In this document: piece by piece, positions 1 to 6,429 of the stretch | Numbering within the stretch: position 1 is the first letter of the stretch | How the letters are laid out: the number at the start of each line of letters is the position of its first letter | From: Flavobacteriales bacterium | Lineage (GTDB): Bacteria; Bacteroidota; Bacteroidia; Flavobacteriales_G; Salibacteraceae | Reading direction: 5' to 3' | Length of the DNA stretch: 6,429 nucleotides | Assembly: GCA_003499525.1 (NCBI GenBank) | Contig: DNTB01000014.1 | Span: forward strand, 1-6,429 | Made by a program: the position numbers and the translations under genes | Notes under the pieces: model-generated | What the model was told of the DNA's origin: nothing | Database searches by the model: none | The model's input: only the letters and a program-made list of their open reading frames with translations

Positions 1-1041
1 AATCTTTACCGCTCCGCCACCAGCTCCACCTTTGGTTGATGAATATCCTGTTCCTCCTCCCGAACCAATATCGATAGGGCTTGTGGGAGATCCATAGCCA
101 GCTCCTCCTACACGTCCTTCGCCGGAGGCTCCGCCGTTACCACCGTATCCTGCACCTCCGCCGGACCTACCTAAACTGCCTCCCTGACCTGCTCCCGGTC
201 CGGCATTCTCCTGGTATCCTTTATGAGAGACATCGATTGCCCCACCAATTGCAATGGTCATATTACCTCCAATATCAAGGAAAAGTTTGTGCTGTTCTAC
301 AGTGGTGTTTTCTTCATGCGTTAGGATTCCATTAGCTCCTATAAGTACATCACCGGTTACTATAAGTTTTTTTGAATCTGTGTCTCCATTGGAGATGGTG
401 AGAAGTGAAGTGTTGTTTTCACCCAGAGTTAGTGAGCCTATGGTAACTGTTCCTGATGTAAGATCCAAGATTGGCGAATTAGTATAGTTTCCATCAATAA
501 TCACATCATCTGCAGCTGTTGGGGCCATGCCCCCTGTCCAGTTCGCACCGGTTGTCCAATCAGTAGACACCGATCCATTCCAAATAACCGTACTATTGAG
601 AGCGCGTAGGAGGCCGTTTTCGTCAACTGCAGGATAAAGGGCATCCGTAGTTGAAATATTTTCCAGGGGGAAGGTATTTGTGGTAAAAAGAAGAGCCATT
701 CTTTCATTCCTACCAAGCCCATCGACCCCGCCATTCAATATTGGAGCTGTTTCATTCGAATCGAGCAGCTCATCTATTTGTATCAGAAATGGATAAAAAG
801 ATAGGTCATGGATCAGGGTACTAGTAGGGAGAGGGTCATGGATAAAGGTGTTATCAATATTATGAGCCACTTTGTTTGGCCACGGTTCTGAAAGCCCGGC
901 TAAGGATTCCGAACTGTGCATAAATAGTAAAGCAAGGCTAATGAATGCCGGATAGAGTATTTTTCTAACTACCGCAAAAAGTCTAAAGTTCGTTTGTGAA
1001 AATCTATTGGATCGGGAAGGCGTTAAACTAAATGTATCCAT
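1..1041 (-). CDS. Secreted glycine-rich surface protein, 3' end outside the window
   Basis: This open frame of 347 codons runs off the left edge without a stop, so the C-terminus is missing. The chosen ATG gives a long basic N-terminus (RSNRFSQTNFRLFAVVRK), a hydrophobic core at about residues 28-41 (ILYPAFISLALLFM) and a plausible signal peptidase site after SLA at residue 48. An in-frame ATG at 1093-1095 would add 18 residues and cannot be excluded. Residues 152-170 carry WNGS...DW...ANWTGG, followed by AADDVIIDG and beta-rich sequence to about residue 255. This pattern is common in large exported Bacteroidota proteins. From about residue 281 the chain becomes glycine-rich: 30 of the last 67 residues are Gly, with repeated GGGAGYGG, GGAGYG and GGAGGG motifs. 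An extracellular adhesin or matrix-like role is inferred. A T9SS sorting domain would be expected downstream but cannot be seen. No catalytic motif was recognised. Confidence 0.85.
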   Translation of the reverse strand, partial: MDTFSLTPSRSNRFSQTNFRLFAVVRKILYPAFISLALLFMHSSESLAGLSEPWPNKVAHNIDNTFIHDPLPTSTLIHDLSFYPFLIQIDELLDSNETAPILNGGVDGLGRNERMALLFTTNTFPLENISTTDALYPAVDENGLLRALNSTVIWNGSVSTDWTTGANWTGGMAPTAADDVIIDGNYTNSPILDLTSGTVTIGSLTLGENNTSLLTISNGDTDSKKLIVTGDVLIGANGILTHEENTTVEQHKLFLDIGGNMTIAIGGAIDVSHKGYQENAGPGAGQGGSLGRSGGGAGYGGNGGASGEGRVGGAGYGSPTSPIDIGSGGGTGYSSTKGGAGGGAVKI

Positions 1042-1101
1042 GACATTACCATGAATAGTTAGACCTTTAAAATTATTGAATAAATAGAGTAGCATTGTGT
1101 C

Positions 1102-1131
1102 TCTATATGGTCATTCTGTATTGATTTTCAA
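1102..1131 (-). promoter_or_regulatory. Weak candidate promoter for the glycine-rich gene
   Basis: On the minus strand TTGAAA (1126-1131) is followed after 18 bp by TATAGA (1102-1107), about 60 bp before the preferred ATG at 1041. The fit to a general -35/-10 pattern is partial. It does not match the TTTG / TAnnTTTG promoter pattern described for Bacteroidota. No strong Shine-Dalgarno sequence precedes the start. The call rests mainly on position and is tentative. Confidence 0.18.
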
Positions 1132-1162
1132 CCAATTAGGATGTAAAAGGCATTTCACGGTA

Positions 1163-1222
1163 GGCATCTTGTATCACCTGAGTAGAATAATGGCGCATTT
1201 CTGGTCATGGACAAAAGATGCC
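1163..1222. repeat. Short inverted repeat in the intergenic spacer
   Basis: GGCATCTT at 1163-1170 and AAGATGCC at 1215-1222 form a perfect 8-bp inverted repeat about 44 bp apart. The match can be extended to GGCATCTTGT against ACAAAAGATGCC with a two-base bulge. The repeat lies in the spacer (1042-1237) between the sorting-domain remnant and the glycine-rich gene, where no coding sequence was seen. It could be a weak long-loop structure, ends of decayed mobile DNA, or chance. Confidence 0.3.
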
Positions 1223-1237
1223 CTAATAAAATGAATA

Positions 1238-1598
1238 TCAGGGGCTTTGACTTATTATGCTTAAGGAAAGATTGCGAAGCACAATTCGCTTTACCTCTTT
1301 CAATTGATTCGTTTGCAACCGGATGAAGTAGACCCCCTTGACGAATTCAGAAATAGGGAGGAGATCCATTTTTCGAAGTTTTCAACCGATGATGCATTGC
1401 TCCTTTAAGGCGGATAAGTGCAGCCGTATAGGCTTCGGATTGATACCCGAAACGTTCAATGCGAAGTTTATCACTTGTGGTGTGGGCATTCCATTCAATA
1501 ATGAATCCTGGATCATTCGGGGTGGGTGGTAATTCGACTGCGGAACTGGCTGCACGCCGATGCAGATTTTTACTATGAGAATTATGGAATACTCTATT
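1238..1598 (-). pseudogene. Frameshifted remnant of a T9SS cargo gene (C-terminal sorting domain)
   Basis: Two overlapping minus-strand frames together encode a T9SS type A sorting domain. The upstream frame is open from 1598 to a stop at 1347-1349 and contains TSDKLRIERF and AALIRLKGAMHHRLKTSK, which resemble the first strands of the domain. The second frame (1369 to the TGA at 1238-1240, 43 codons) begins MDLLPISEFVKGVYFIRLQT and continues with EVKRIVLRN, the typical GVYF and final basic strand. Dropping one A from the run of five A residues (1369-1373 on this strand) joins the frames exactly at TSK-MDLL. The usual PNP of this domain is not present; EWNAHTT stands at that point. No ATG precedes the upstream frame, whose open stretch begins at a TAG (1599-1601) beside the terminator, so the 5' part of the gene is gone. 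In the family this domain directs export through T9SS and is cleaved at the cell surface. The assignment to the family is fairly sure; the identity of the lost protein is unknown. Confidence 0.72.
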
Positions 1599-1609
1599 CT
1601 AATGAAAAC

Positions 1610-1644
1610 AAAAACGCCCGGAATTAAAGATTCTAGGCGTTTTT
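1610..1644 (-). terminator. Rho-independent terminator after the large T9SS gene
   Basis: On the minus strand AAAAACGCC pairs with GGCGTTTTT, a perfect 9-bp stem. Inside it GAAT pairs with ATTC around a five-base CTTTA loop, with one two-base mismatch between the two stems. The T run follows the GC part of the stem on both strands, so it could work in both directions. It starts about 20 bp after the stop codon of the 1451-aa gene and separates that gene from the sorting-domain remnant. Confidence 0.85.
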
Positions 1645-1663
1645 AAGATCACTCTCAATACTA

Positions 1664-4600
1664 TCAGTGAATTACAATTTTTTGGACTTCATGTTTTTCA
1701 CCATTTATTGTATTAACAATTAAATATACTCCTGAAGCCAATTGGTCTGTATTATAGGTATAAGATGACCAACCTTTGCCAAAAGTGTGAATATTGACAC
1801 CTCTTGAATCTAGAATTGATATTTCCTGGTTGTCCCCTAAGTCTTCAGATGGAACAATGGTAAGCTCTTCACCTAGCTGGTAAATTTTCATTCCTTGCGA
1901 AGAACTTGTATTACCGCTCTTAGCTCCTTGATTCGATATCACTAAAGAGTATACATTCTTAACATCGTCAATATTCTGCACGTTGAATACATATTCATTT
2001 TCGATGGAAATAATCTGTCCAGAACTAACATTTTTAAGAAAGAGCTGCAGGTTTTCAGGCCAGTTGCTCAAGCCCATATTTAATCGATACTTTCCTGGTG
2101 TTGGAACAATAATTTGTATTGGTATTTCAGTAGTATTGACAAAATCATTAGGATGAAAGGTCTGAATAAGCATTGCTCTTCCCTCTAATTCTGAGCTTAA
2201 ACTCATATCGCTCCATAATTTTGGTAATGGTGCATCATAGCTCCAATCTTTACCTGAGGTAGCATTTTCATTAATCGAAATCACCATGGACTGGGTTTCA
2301 TTGTCCTTATTTGAGAGAAAGAACCTAGCCTCCACATGTTCAATAGTTTCCTGCGCTTTATAAAATTGATTATTTGCTCCTGTCCGCATAAAGTTGTCCA
2401 TGTAGATAGCGCCACTAGAAAACTCGTCTGCCAGAACATAAAACCCTTGGCCTGATGCTATGGAAGTAGGAGGGGTAGTGTGTGTTCCCATGCCATTCTG
2501 CCCTCCAACATATTGTCCAAACATATTGACCACGCCGTATCCATATCCTCCAGTCCCAGGCATATCAAGAAGGTAAATGAACCCATCTTCCAGCTCAAAT
2601 TCATTTGTTGCCAAAAAGTTAAAAATATCAATTCCACTAGGGTAAGGGTTTCCTAAGAGATTAACGTTATTGCCTCCGGTATTCCAATGTATGGGAATAA
2701 AATATTCTCCATTGTTTATTTCATTACCCACAAATATTCTTTCCATATCCGGTGATCCTGGAACCAAATAACCTCTTCCTACGTCCATGAGGTTGTCCGC
2801 AACTCCATCCGTGTATGCATGATTACCATTAAACTGTAAAGGCCCACCTCCACAGTCTGCAGTCGTACCGATAGGATAGTCGTATTTCCAAGCTTGAGTG
2901 CTTGCGTTAAATACATAGATGCCACAAGGATTTGTATTATGAAATACTCCCAGATGCCCGGATGCGGGAATATCGATAAGAGGAGCATCCTTTACAGGAG
3001 AGGAAAAGAAATTTGCGGCATTTATATTTGACCAACCTGATCGGAGAATTTCATAAGTTCCTGAACCTGAATTGACATAACTTGAACTTCCTTCCTGAAC
3101 TAAACTAGTGTTCTCGCCTAAAAATATCTCACCATTATTAACGATTCCCTGCCTGAGAACAAATGCAACATTGTCCTCTATTTCTAAGGAAGCTCCAGAC
3201 TCCACTGATAAGGACTTTATTCTGGCGTCGGCAGTGATTCTCGCACCTGCGTCTAAAACGATTAAACTTTTATTGCCGTCAGAAGTTCCAGGCTCTCCGT
3301 TAGCTCCAGTGCCTCCAGCAAATGCTCCATTTTCAAACCTGATATCATTTGAAAATCCCAGGGCTATGTGGACATTATGCGGGATATTCCGATCGTTGAA
3401 ATACAATATTTTGTTGGAGAAGATATCAGGTACTCCTAAGCTTGTGGCATTTGAGAAATCACGATCTCCATCGCTATCAACTAACAAGAAAAAATTACCT
3501 CCTTGTTTGGGTAGGCTAAATGCATAGGCATTTATATCAAATACCAGATCTAAGTTACCCACGGTGCCCGTTTTCTGAACAAACCAGGTTTGCTCAAGTC
3601 GTTGAGCACCGACAAATGGTCCTTCGGTGATCTTGTCGTAGCCTTTGTCATCATTTCCCCAAAGAACAAAAGAAAGGTCATTGGTAAAACTTCCTGAAGG
3701 CTGTATAGTTAATATGTCACTATAAACATTGCCCACATCATCTGTGGAGTCGGCAGCTTTGGAATTGACCTGGTTAAACCCTGACTCATCATCACGACCT
3801 ATACCAGTTATGAATCGATTACATCCATGTCCTTGGTCATAATCCCATATCACGGAATTGTCTGATGCAAAGTAATCTCGGTCATCACGCACAGAGCTCG
3901 CAATGTTTTCACTTTTCTTTGAAATACCGTACTTCAAACATAGATAGCTCAATATTTTTTGATGATTCAAGGCCGTAAGAGGAGCTTGATAAACGATAAC
4001 CTCGGCTATTTTTCCATCTCTGTAAAACGAACCGGGGTGGAAACCTCTCCATCCTGCACCTATAAACATGTCCGTGTTTGTTCCAACTACCGGAGCCATA
4101 TTGCTGTTCGAAGCTCCTCGGGTTGAACCATCCACCCAGATCTCAGTTTTATTGAAAGCGCTAAAAGGAATATTGTCATCACTATACGCAGTTGCGAAAA
4201 CATGAGGAGTTGCTGACCCTGCTTCCGGGTTTGAATTTGATAAGGAAAAGCCCGTTGCCATGTAATGTGCTAAAGTACTGCTATTTGAATATGGGATAGA
4301 AACAGAAACGAAGCCAGATCCTCCGGATTGTCTGTCCACCAGCTCATTCATTACACTGTTCGTACTGGTTTTGTCTGAAGTAACTACGGTATAGGTCCAG
4401 AAATCTTTGTAGAGTATTCCAGGTTTAAAAACACCCTCGTCAATGGACATGTATTGTCCGCTTCCATCAAAATCGATTGCAGGGTAGCCATTAATATCGT
4501 TTGTTACCAAAGATGGCGCTGTTGTCGTTGCGGTGGCATGATTGTTATTTCCTGACTGATCTGTCCATGAGGTAATCGCCGTGGTGCCAGTTACGCCAAT

Positions 4601-6019
4601 GTCAGCCCTTAACCATAATGCAATTCCATCCTCAACATCACCCGGGCCTTCAAATGGTGCTGTAAGGTTTACGCTGGATAAAGCTAACCTGAAATAATCA
4701 ACGGTACTTAAGTCAACATCGTTTACAATTAAAACACCATTAACCAAAGATGATCCGATTCCTAATTCATTGCTAGAAGAAAAGTCTTGGGAACCGCTGC
4801 TGATTACAACATAATCGTTTGCATTTGAGGAAATATTATACCCAAATTTATCAAGGTTAAAGTATAAGTCTACAACTTCTGAGTTACCGGTTGATTGAAC
4901 GTGCCAAATGCGATTTGAATAAGCATATAAACCGTTACCCAAATTTGATTGTAATATGCCCGATTCACCATTATCCCCTGTCAATAAGAAAGTCTCATCG
5001 TTTAAAAAAGAACCATTTCTGTGCAATCCAATGATGCCCGGGTTGGAATAGTTCGAGGTTGAATTCATATCTAAACCACTAAGATCATCACGTCCAATTC
5101 CAGCAATGTTCTGATTGAAACCGGTAGCTTCAGAATGATCCCATATTATATTCTCTGAAGAGGAAAAATAATCACGTTCATCAAGTGAAGTAGTTGACGG
5201 AATATCATTGCTAACCTTCTGAATTCCATATTTAATTGCTAAGTATGACTGAACGCGCTCATGCTCAACACTTTCCGGGTCTGCATTGAGGACAATTATT
5301 TCATATATCCTTCCATCAAAGCTTCTAATTGATGGGTTATTCCTGCCACTTAGAAAGCCACCTCCGATAAAAAAGTCTTTATTGCTACCGGCAATTGACG
5401 GCATTCCGACAGAGCTCGTAAAAGTTTGTGTTCCATTGAGCCACATGGAAGATTGAGTTCCATCTATAGAATTTCCGTTCACGGCAATTCCGTAAGAAAT
5501 GATCATAGGAAGACCTTCTTGCATTTCAGTCATGGAGGTAGATGATGGGTGCAACCCAAAGTAAGCTTTGGCAGATTTTAAATACGGTAGCGCTAAGGCA
5601 TAATATCCACCAGCTACCATTTCATTAAAAACGGTTCCACTTGAACCTGCAAAATTATCAGTACTGGCAACCACATACGTCCAATTATTTGTAACGGACG
5701 ATGTATTGTTAAATATTCCACCCGGAATTTTCAGAAAATTCGAAGAAGTGCGATCAAACGCAATGTAAGGAAGGCTTCCTGTTCCGCCCGCTACATACTG
5801 CGGTGGGCTAGTCGTGCTTATTGCAGTCAAACCATTGCCAGAAAAATCTGACCAGGAAATTACTGATCCATTTTGGGTGACCCCCTCGTCTGCCTTCAGC
5901 CATAAACGCAAATCAGAATTGAGGCCTCCCGGTGAAGCTACTTGCTGTCCATAAGAAAAATTATAAAAAAATGGGGTAAAAAAGAGCACTATAAGCCCAA
6001 TACGTAGAAAATTTTGCAT
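1664..6019 (-). CDS. Giant T9SS-exported protein with two LamG-like/DUF8202-like modules
   Basis: This complete gene encodes 1451 aa. The ATG is supported by a signal peptide (residues 1-24, hydrophobic core LIVLFFTPFFYNF, likely cleavage at SYG|QQ) and an upstream AAAGGA. Module 1 (about 35-450) and module 2 (about 465-890) share the same plan: LWLKADEGV or LWLRADIGV, then SW.D.SGN, a LamG/concanavalin-like beta-sandwich region, SYLAIKYGI or SYLCLKYGI, DYF....IIWD or VIWD, and IAGIGRDD or ITGIGRDD (305-312, 737-744). The second half of each module matches what is annotated as DUF8202 in Bacteroidota. Residues 891-985 are beta-rich with ladder-like LSVESGASLEIEDN and GIVNNGEIFLGENTSL. Residues about 1000-1220 carry FFSSPV (1004-1009) and LLGNPYPSGID (1121-1131). 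Residues 1376-1451 form a T9SS type A sorting domain ending LASGVYLIV...VQKIVIH. Surface glycan binding or adhesion is inferred from LamG-like folds. No enzyme motif was seen. Only four cysteines occur, at 694, 733, 1032 and 1056. Confidence 0.93.
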   Translation of the reverse strand: MQNFLRIGLIVLFFTPFFYNFSYGQQVASPGGLNSDLRLWLKADEGVTQNGSVISWSDFSGNGLTAISTTSPPQYVAGGTGSLPYIAFDRTSSNFLKIPGGIFNNTSSVTNNWTYVVASTDNFAGSSGTVFNEMVAGGYYALALPYLKSAKAYFGLHPSSTSMTEMQEGLPMIISYGIAVNGNSIDGTQSSMWLNGTQTFTSSVGMPSIAGSNKDFFIGGGFLSGRNNPSIRSFDGRIYEIIVLNADPESVEHERVQSYLAIKYGIQKVSNDIPSTTSLDERDYFSSSENIIWDHSEATGFNQNIAGIGRDDLSGLDMNSTSNYSNPGIIGLHRNGSFLNDETFLLTGDNGESGILQSNLGNGLYAYSNRIWHVQSTGNSEVVDLYFNLDKFGYNISSNANDYVVISSGSQDFSSSNELGIGSSLVNGVLIVNDVDLSTVDYFRLALSSVNLTAPFEGPGDVEDGIALWLRADIGVTGTTAITSWTDQSGNNNHATATTTAPSLVTNDINGYPAIDFDGSGQYMSIDEGVFKPGILYKDFWTYTVVTSDKTSTNSVMNELVDRQSGGSGFVSVSIPYSNSSTLAHYMATGFSLSNSNPEAGSATPHVFATAYSDDNIPFSAFNKTEIWVDGSTRGASNSNMAPVVGTNTDMFIGAGWRGFHPGSFYRDGKIAEVIVYQAPLTALNHQKILSYLCLKYGISKKSENIASSVRDDRDYFASDNSVIWDYDQGHGCNRFITGIGRDDESGFNQVNSKAADSTDDVGNVYSDILTIQPSGSFTNDLSFVLWGNDDKGYDKITEGPFVGAQRLEQTWFVQKTGTVGNLDLVFDINAYAFSLPKQGGNFFLLVDSDGDRDFSNATSLGVPDIFSNKILYFNDRNIPHNVHIALGFSNDIRFENGAFAGGTGANGEPGTSDGNKSLIVLDAGARITADARIKSLSVESGASLEIEDNVAFVLRQGIVNNGEIFLGENTSLVQEGSSSYVNSGSGTYEILRSGWSNINAANFFSSPVKDAPLIDIPASGHLGVFHNTNPCGIYVFNASTQAWKYDYPIGTTADCGGGPLQFNGNHAYTDGVADNLMDVGRGYLVPGSPDMERIFVGNEINNGEYFIPIHWNTGGNNVNLLGNPYPSGIDIFNFLATNEFELEDGFIYLLDMPGTGGYGYGVVNMFGQYVGGQNGMGTHTTPPTSIASGQGFYVLADEFSSGAIYMDNFMRTGANNQFYKAQETIEHVEARFFLSNKDNETQSMVISINENATSGKDWSYDAPLPKLWSDMSLSSELEGRAMLIQTFHPNDFVNTTEIPIQIIVPTPGKYRLNMGLSNWPENLQLFLKNVSSGQIISIENEYVFNVQNIDDVKNVYSLVISNQGAKSGNTSSSQGMKIYQLGEELTIVPSEDLGDNQEISILDSRGVNIHTFGKGWSSYTYNTDQLASGVYLIVNTINGEKHEVQKIVIH
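3350..5917 (-). repeat. Diverged in-gene tandem duplication of the LamG/DUF8202-like module
   Basis: Copy 1 spans about 4670-5917 (residues 35-450) and copy 2 about 3350-4627 (residues 465-890). The anchors keep a nearly constant offset: LRLWLKADEGV at 37 against IALWLRADIGV at 466 (429 residues), and GIGRDD at 307 against 739 (432 residues). The last element of each copy also corresponds, RIWHVQSTG (370-378) against QTWFVQKTG (810-818). Identity outside the anchors is low, so the duplication is old or the modules were acquired separately. Boundaries are approximate. Confidence 0.85.
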
Positions 6020-6026
6020 GTTAATA

Positions 6027-6032
6027 TCCTTT
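6027..6032 (-). promoter_or_regulatory. Shine-Dalgarno-like sequence of the large gene
   Basis: AAAGGA on the minus strand sits 7 bp before the ATG at 6019, a suitable distance for ribosome binding. It supports this start together with the signal peptide. Many Bacteroidota genes lack a strong site of this kind, so its weight is moderate. Confidence 0.4.
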
Positions 6033-6039
6033 ACACATT

Positions 6040-6051
6040 GATATGTATATC
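6040..6051. repeat. Short palindrome between the transposase gene and the large gene
   Basis: GATAT-GT-ATATC is a perfect 5-bp inverted repeat with a two-base centre. It lies in the 36 bp that separate the transposase stop from the start of the large gene. It may belong to the end of the insertion sequence or be an operator-like site. It is short and AT-rich, so chance is quite possible. Confidence 0.3.
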
Positions 6052-6055
6052 CGCT

Positions 6056-6429
6056 TTAGTGTAGTTGATTCGTAGCGATTACTGTAAATAATTGATTGAC
6101 AGATATATGGCGTTCAAACCTTCGGTTGAATTTGAAACAGAACTCATTCAGGTAGCATTGCAGCCAACAATCTGATATTGAATGGTATATCCCGAGGAAC
6201 ACGCGTTTGGCATTGCTGATGGCAATATGCACCCAGGGCAGGGCTTTGGCTGCTTTTTTGGGATCAGTTTTGCTAGGTTGATGACGCTCCACATGGGGTT
6301 GAATAGCGTTATAACTGGGGTTAGCATCACTGAGAACAACGGCCTGCTTGGTGAGCAGTCGTTTAGCAAGAACACCATAGGTCATACCGCTAAAATCGGG
6401 CAAATGCTCCATACGAAGGCGACCTGCCC
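6056..6429 (-). CDS. IS1595/ISXO2-like transposase, 5' part outside the window
   Basis: The C-terminal part of a DDE-type transposase is visible, about 124 codons with TAA at 6056-6058. The frame stays open to the window edge (AGRLR precedes the ATG at 6412), so that ATG is internal, and GRLRMEHLPDFSG matches a conserved strand of the family. From that Met as residue 1, LSDANPSY holds the second catalytic Asp (29). VHIAISNAKRVFLGIYHSIS holds the HxxxSN block with Asn 67 in the third catalytic position, as in IS1595-type DDN enzymes. YLNEFCFKFNRR (87-98) is the hallmark C-terminal motif. The first catalytic Asp and the N-terminal zinc-ribbon region would lie outside the window. The visible part has no frameshift or premature stop, so the element could be active. 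It would catalyse cut-and-paste or related transposition of its own element. Its stop is 36 bp before the large T9SS gene, in the same orientation. Confidence 0.88.
   Translation of the reverse strand, partial: AGRLRMEHLPDFSGMTYGVLAKRLLTKQAVVLSDANPSYNAIQPHVERHQPSKTDPKKAAKALPWVHIAISNAKRVFLGIYHSISDCWLQCYLNEFCFKFNRRFERHISVNQLFTVIATNQLH

Larger units (their letters stand above)
6040..6429 (-). mobile_element. Partial IS1595-family (ISXO2-like) insertion sequence, right end only
   Basis: The transposase fragment shows that an insertion sequence enters from the right edge and ends near the start of the large gene. Its outer boundary must lie in or close to the 36 bp between 6020 and 6055. The terminal inverted repeat cannot be fixed because the other end is outside the window, so the left coordinate given here is an estimate. 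No 8-bp target duplication could be tested. Confidence 0.6.

Noticed and set aside
1..240. Collagen-like or PE_PGRS protein
   Set aside because: The glycine stretch lacks a regular Gly-X-Y period, and there is no PE domain. The upstream modules point to a Bacteroidota surface protein.
501..734. Minus-strand open frame of 77 codons, plus two plus-strand frames at 81-335 and 254-487
   Set aside because: All overlap the 347-codon frame at 1-1041, which has a signal peptide, the WNG module and the glycine-rich repeats. The alternatives show low-complexity shadow translations.
1338..1532. Plus-strand open frame of 64 codons
   Set aside because: It is antisense to the sorting-domain remnant, which explains the sequence on the other strand. 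No ribosome binding site or family resemblance was seen.
2779..2988. Minus-strand open frame of 69 codons inside the large gene
   Set aside because: It is an out-of-frame reading of the same strand within the well-supported 1451-aa gene, with no independent start signal.
3108..3527. Plus-strand open frame of 139 codons
   Set aside because: It lies wholly inside the large minus-strand gene, whose protein shows clear domains in this region. The plus-strand translation has no recognisable motif, so it is a shadow.
6058..6088. TTTACA (6083-6088) with TACACT (6058-6063) as an outward promoter for the large gene
   Set aside because: The spacing is 19 bp, the -10 matches only partly, and it does not fit the Bacteroidota TTTG / TAnnTTTG pattern, so it is not supported as a feature.
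6148..6378. Second minus-strand frame of 76 codons within the transposase
   Set aside because: It overlaps the frame that carries the IS1595 catalytic and YLNEF...NRR motifs, and it resembles nothing itself. IS1595 elements are not known to need a frameshifted second frame here.

Overview
The window comes from a member of the Bacteroidota, most likely a free-living Flavobacteriia or Cytophagia-type organism. The evidence is two C-terminal type IX secretion system (T9SS) type A sorting domains, one intact and one broken. It is supported by a LamG-like module followed by an 'SYLAIKYGI ... IAGIGRDD' block, as seen in Bacteroidota secreted proteins, and by a 'WNG...W...ANW' module of the same style. 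All recognisable coding sequence reads on the minus strand, so the gene order is right to left.

From right to left, the window opens inside the C-terminal half of an IS1595/ISXO2-type transposase (6056-6429, 5' part outside the window). Only 36 bp after its stop codon begins a very large secreted protein of 1451 aa (1664-6019). It has a signal peptide, two consecutive copies of a roughly 430-residue LamG-like plus DUF8202-like module, a beta-rich stretch, a region with FSSPV and LLGNPYPSGID motifs, and a T9SS type A sorting domain at its extreme C-terminus. A strong hairpin terminator (1610-1644) lies about 20 bp after its stop codon.

Next is a remnant that is not an intact gene (1238-1598). 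Read in two frames, it encodes a second T9SS sorting domain, broken by an apparent one-base shift at a run of five A residues and lacking any start codon. After a short spacer of about 196 bp comes the 5' part of a third secreted or surface gene (1-1041, 3' end outside the window). It has a signal peptide, a WNG-type beta module and a glycine-rich tail that continues past the edge.

The region therefore looks like an accessory surface-protein locus: two large exported proteins, the debris of a third T9SS cargo gene, and an insertion sequence abutting the largest gene. The likely shared theme is export through Sec and then T9SS to the cell surface or medium, for adhesion or glycan binding. No enzyme active site was recognised in the exported proteins, so their biochemical role is not known. 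No tRNA, rRNA, CRISPR array or riboswitch was seen.
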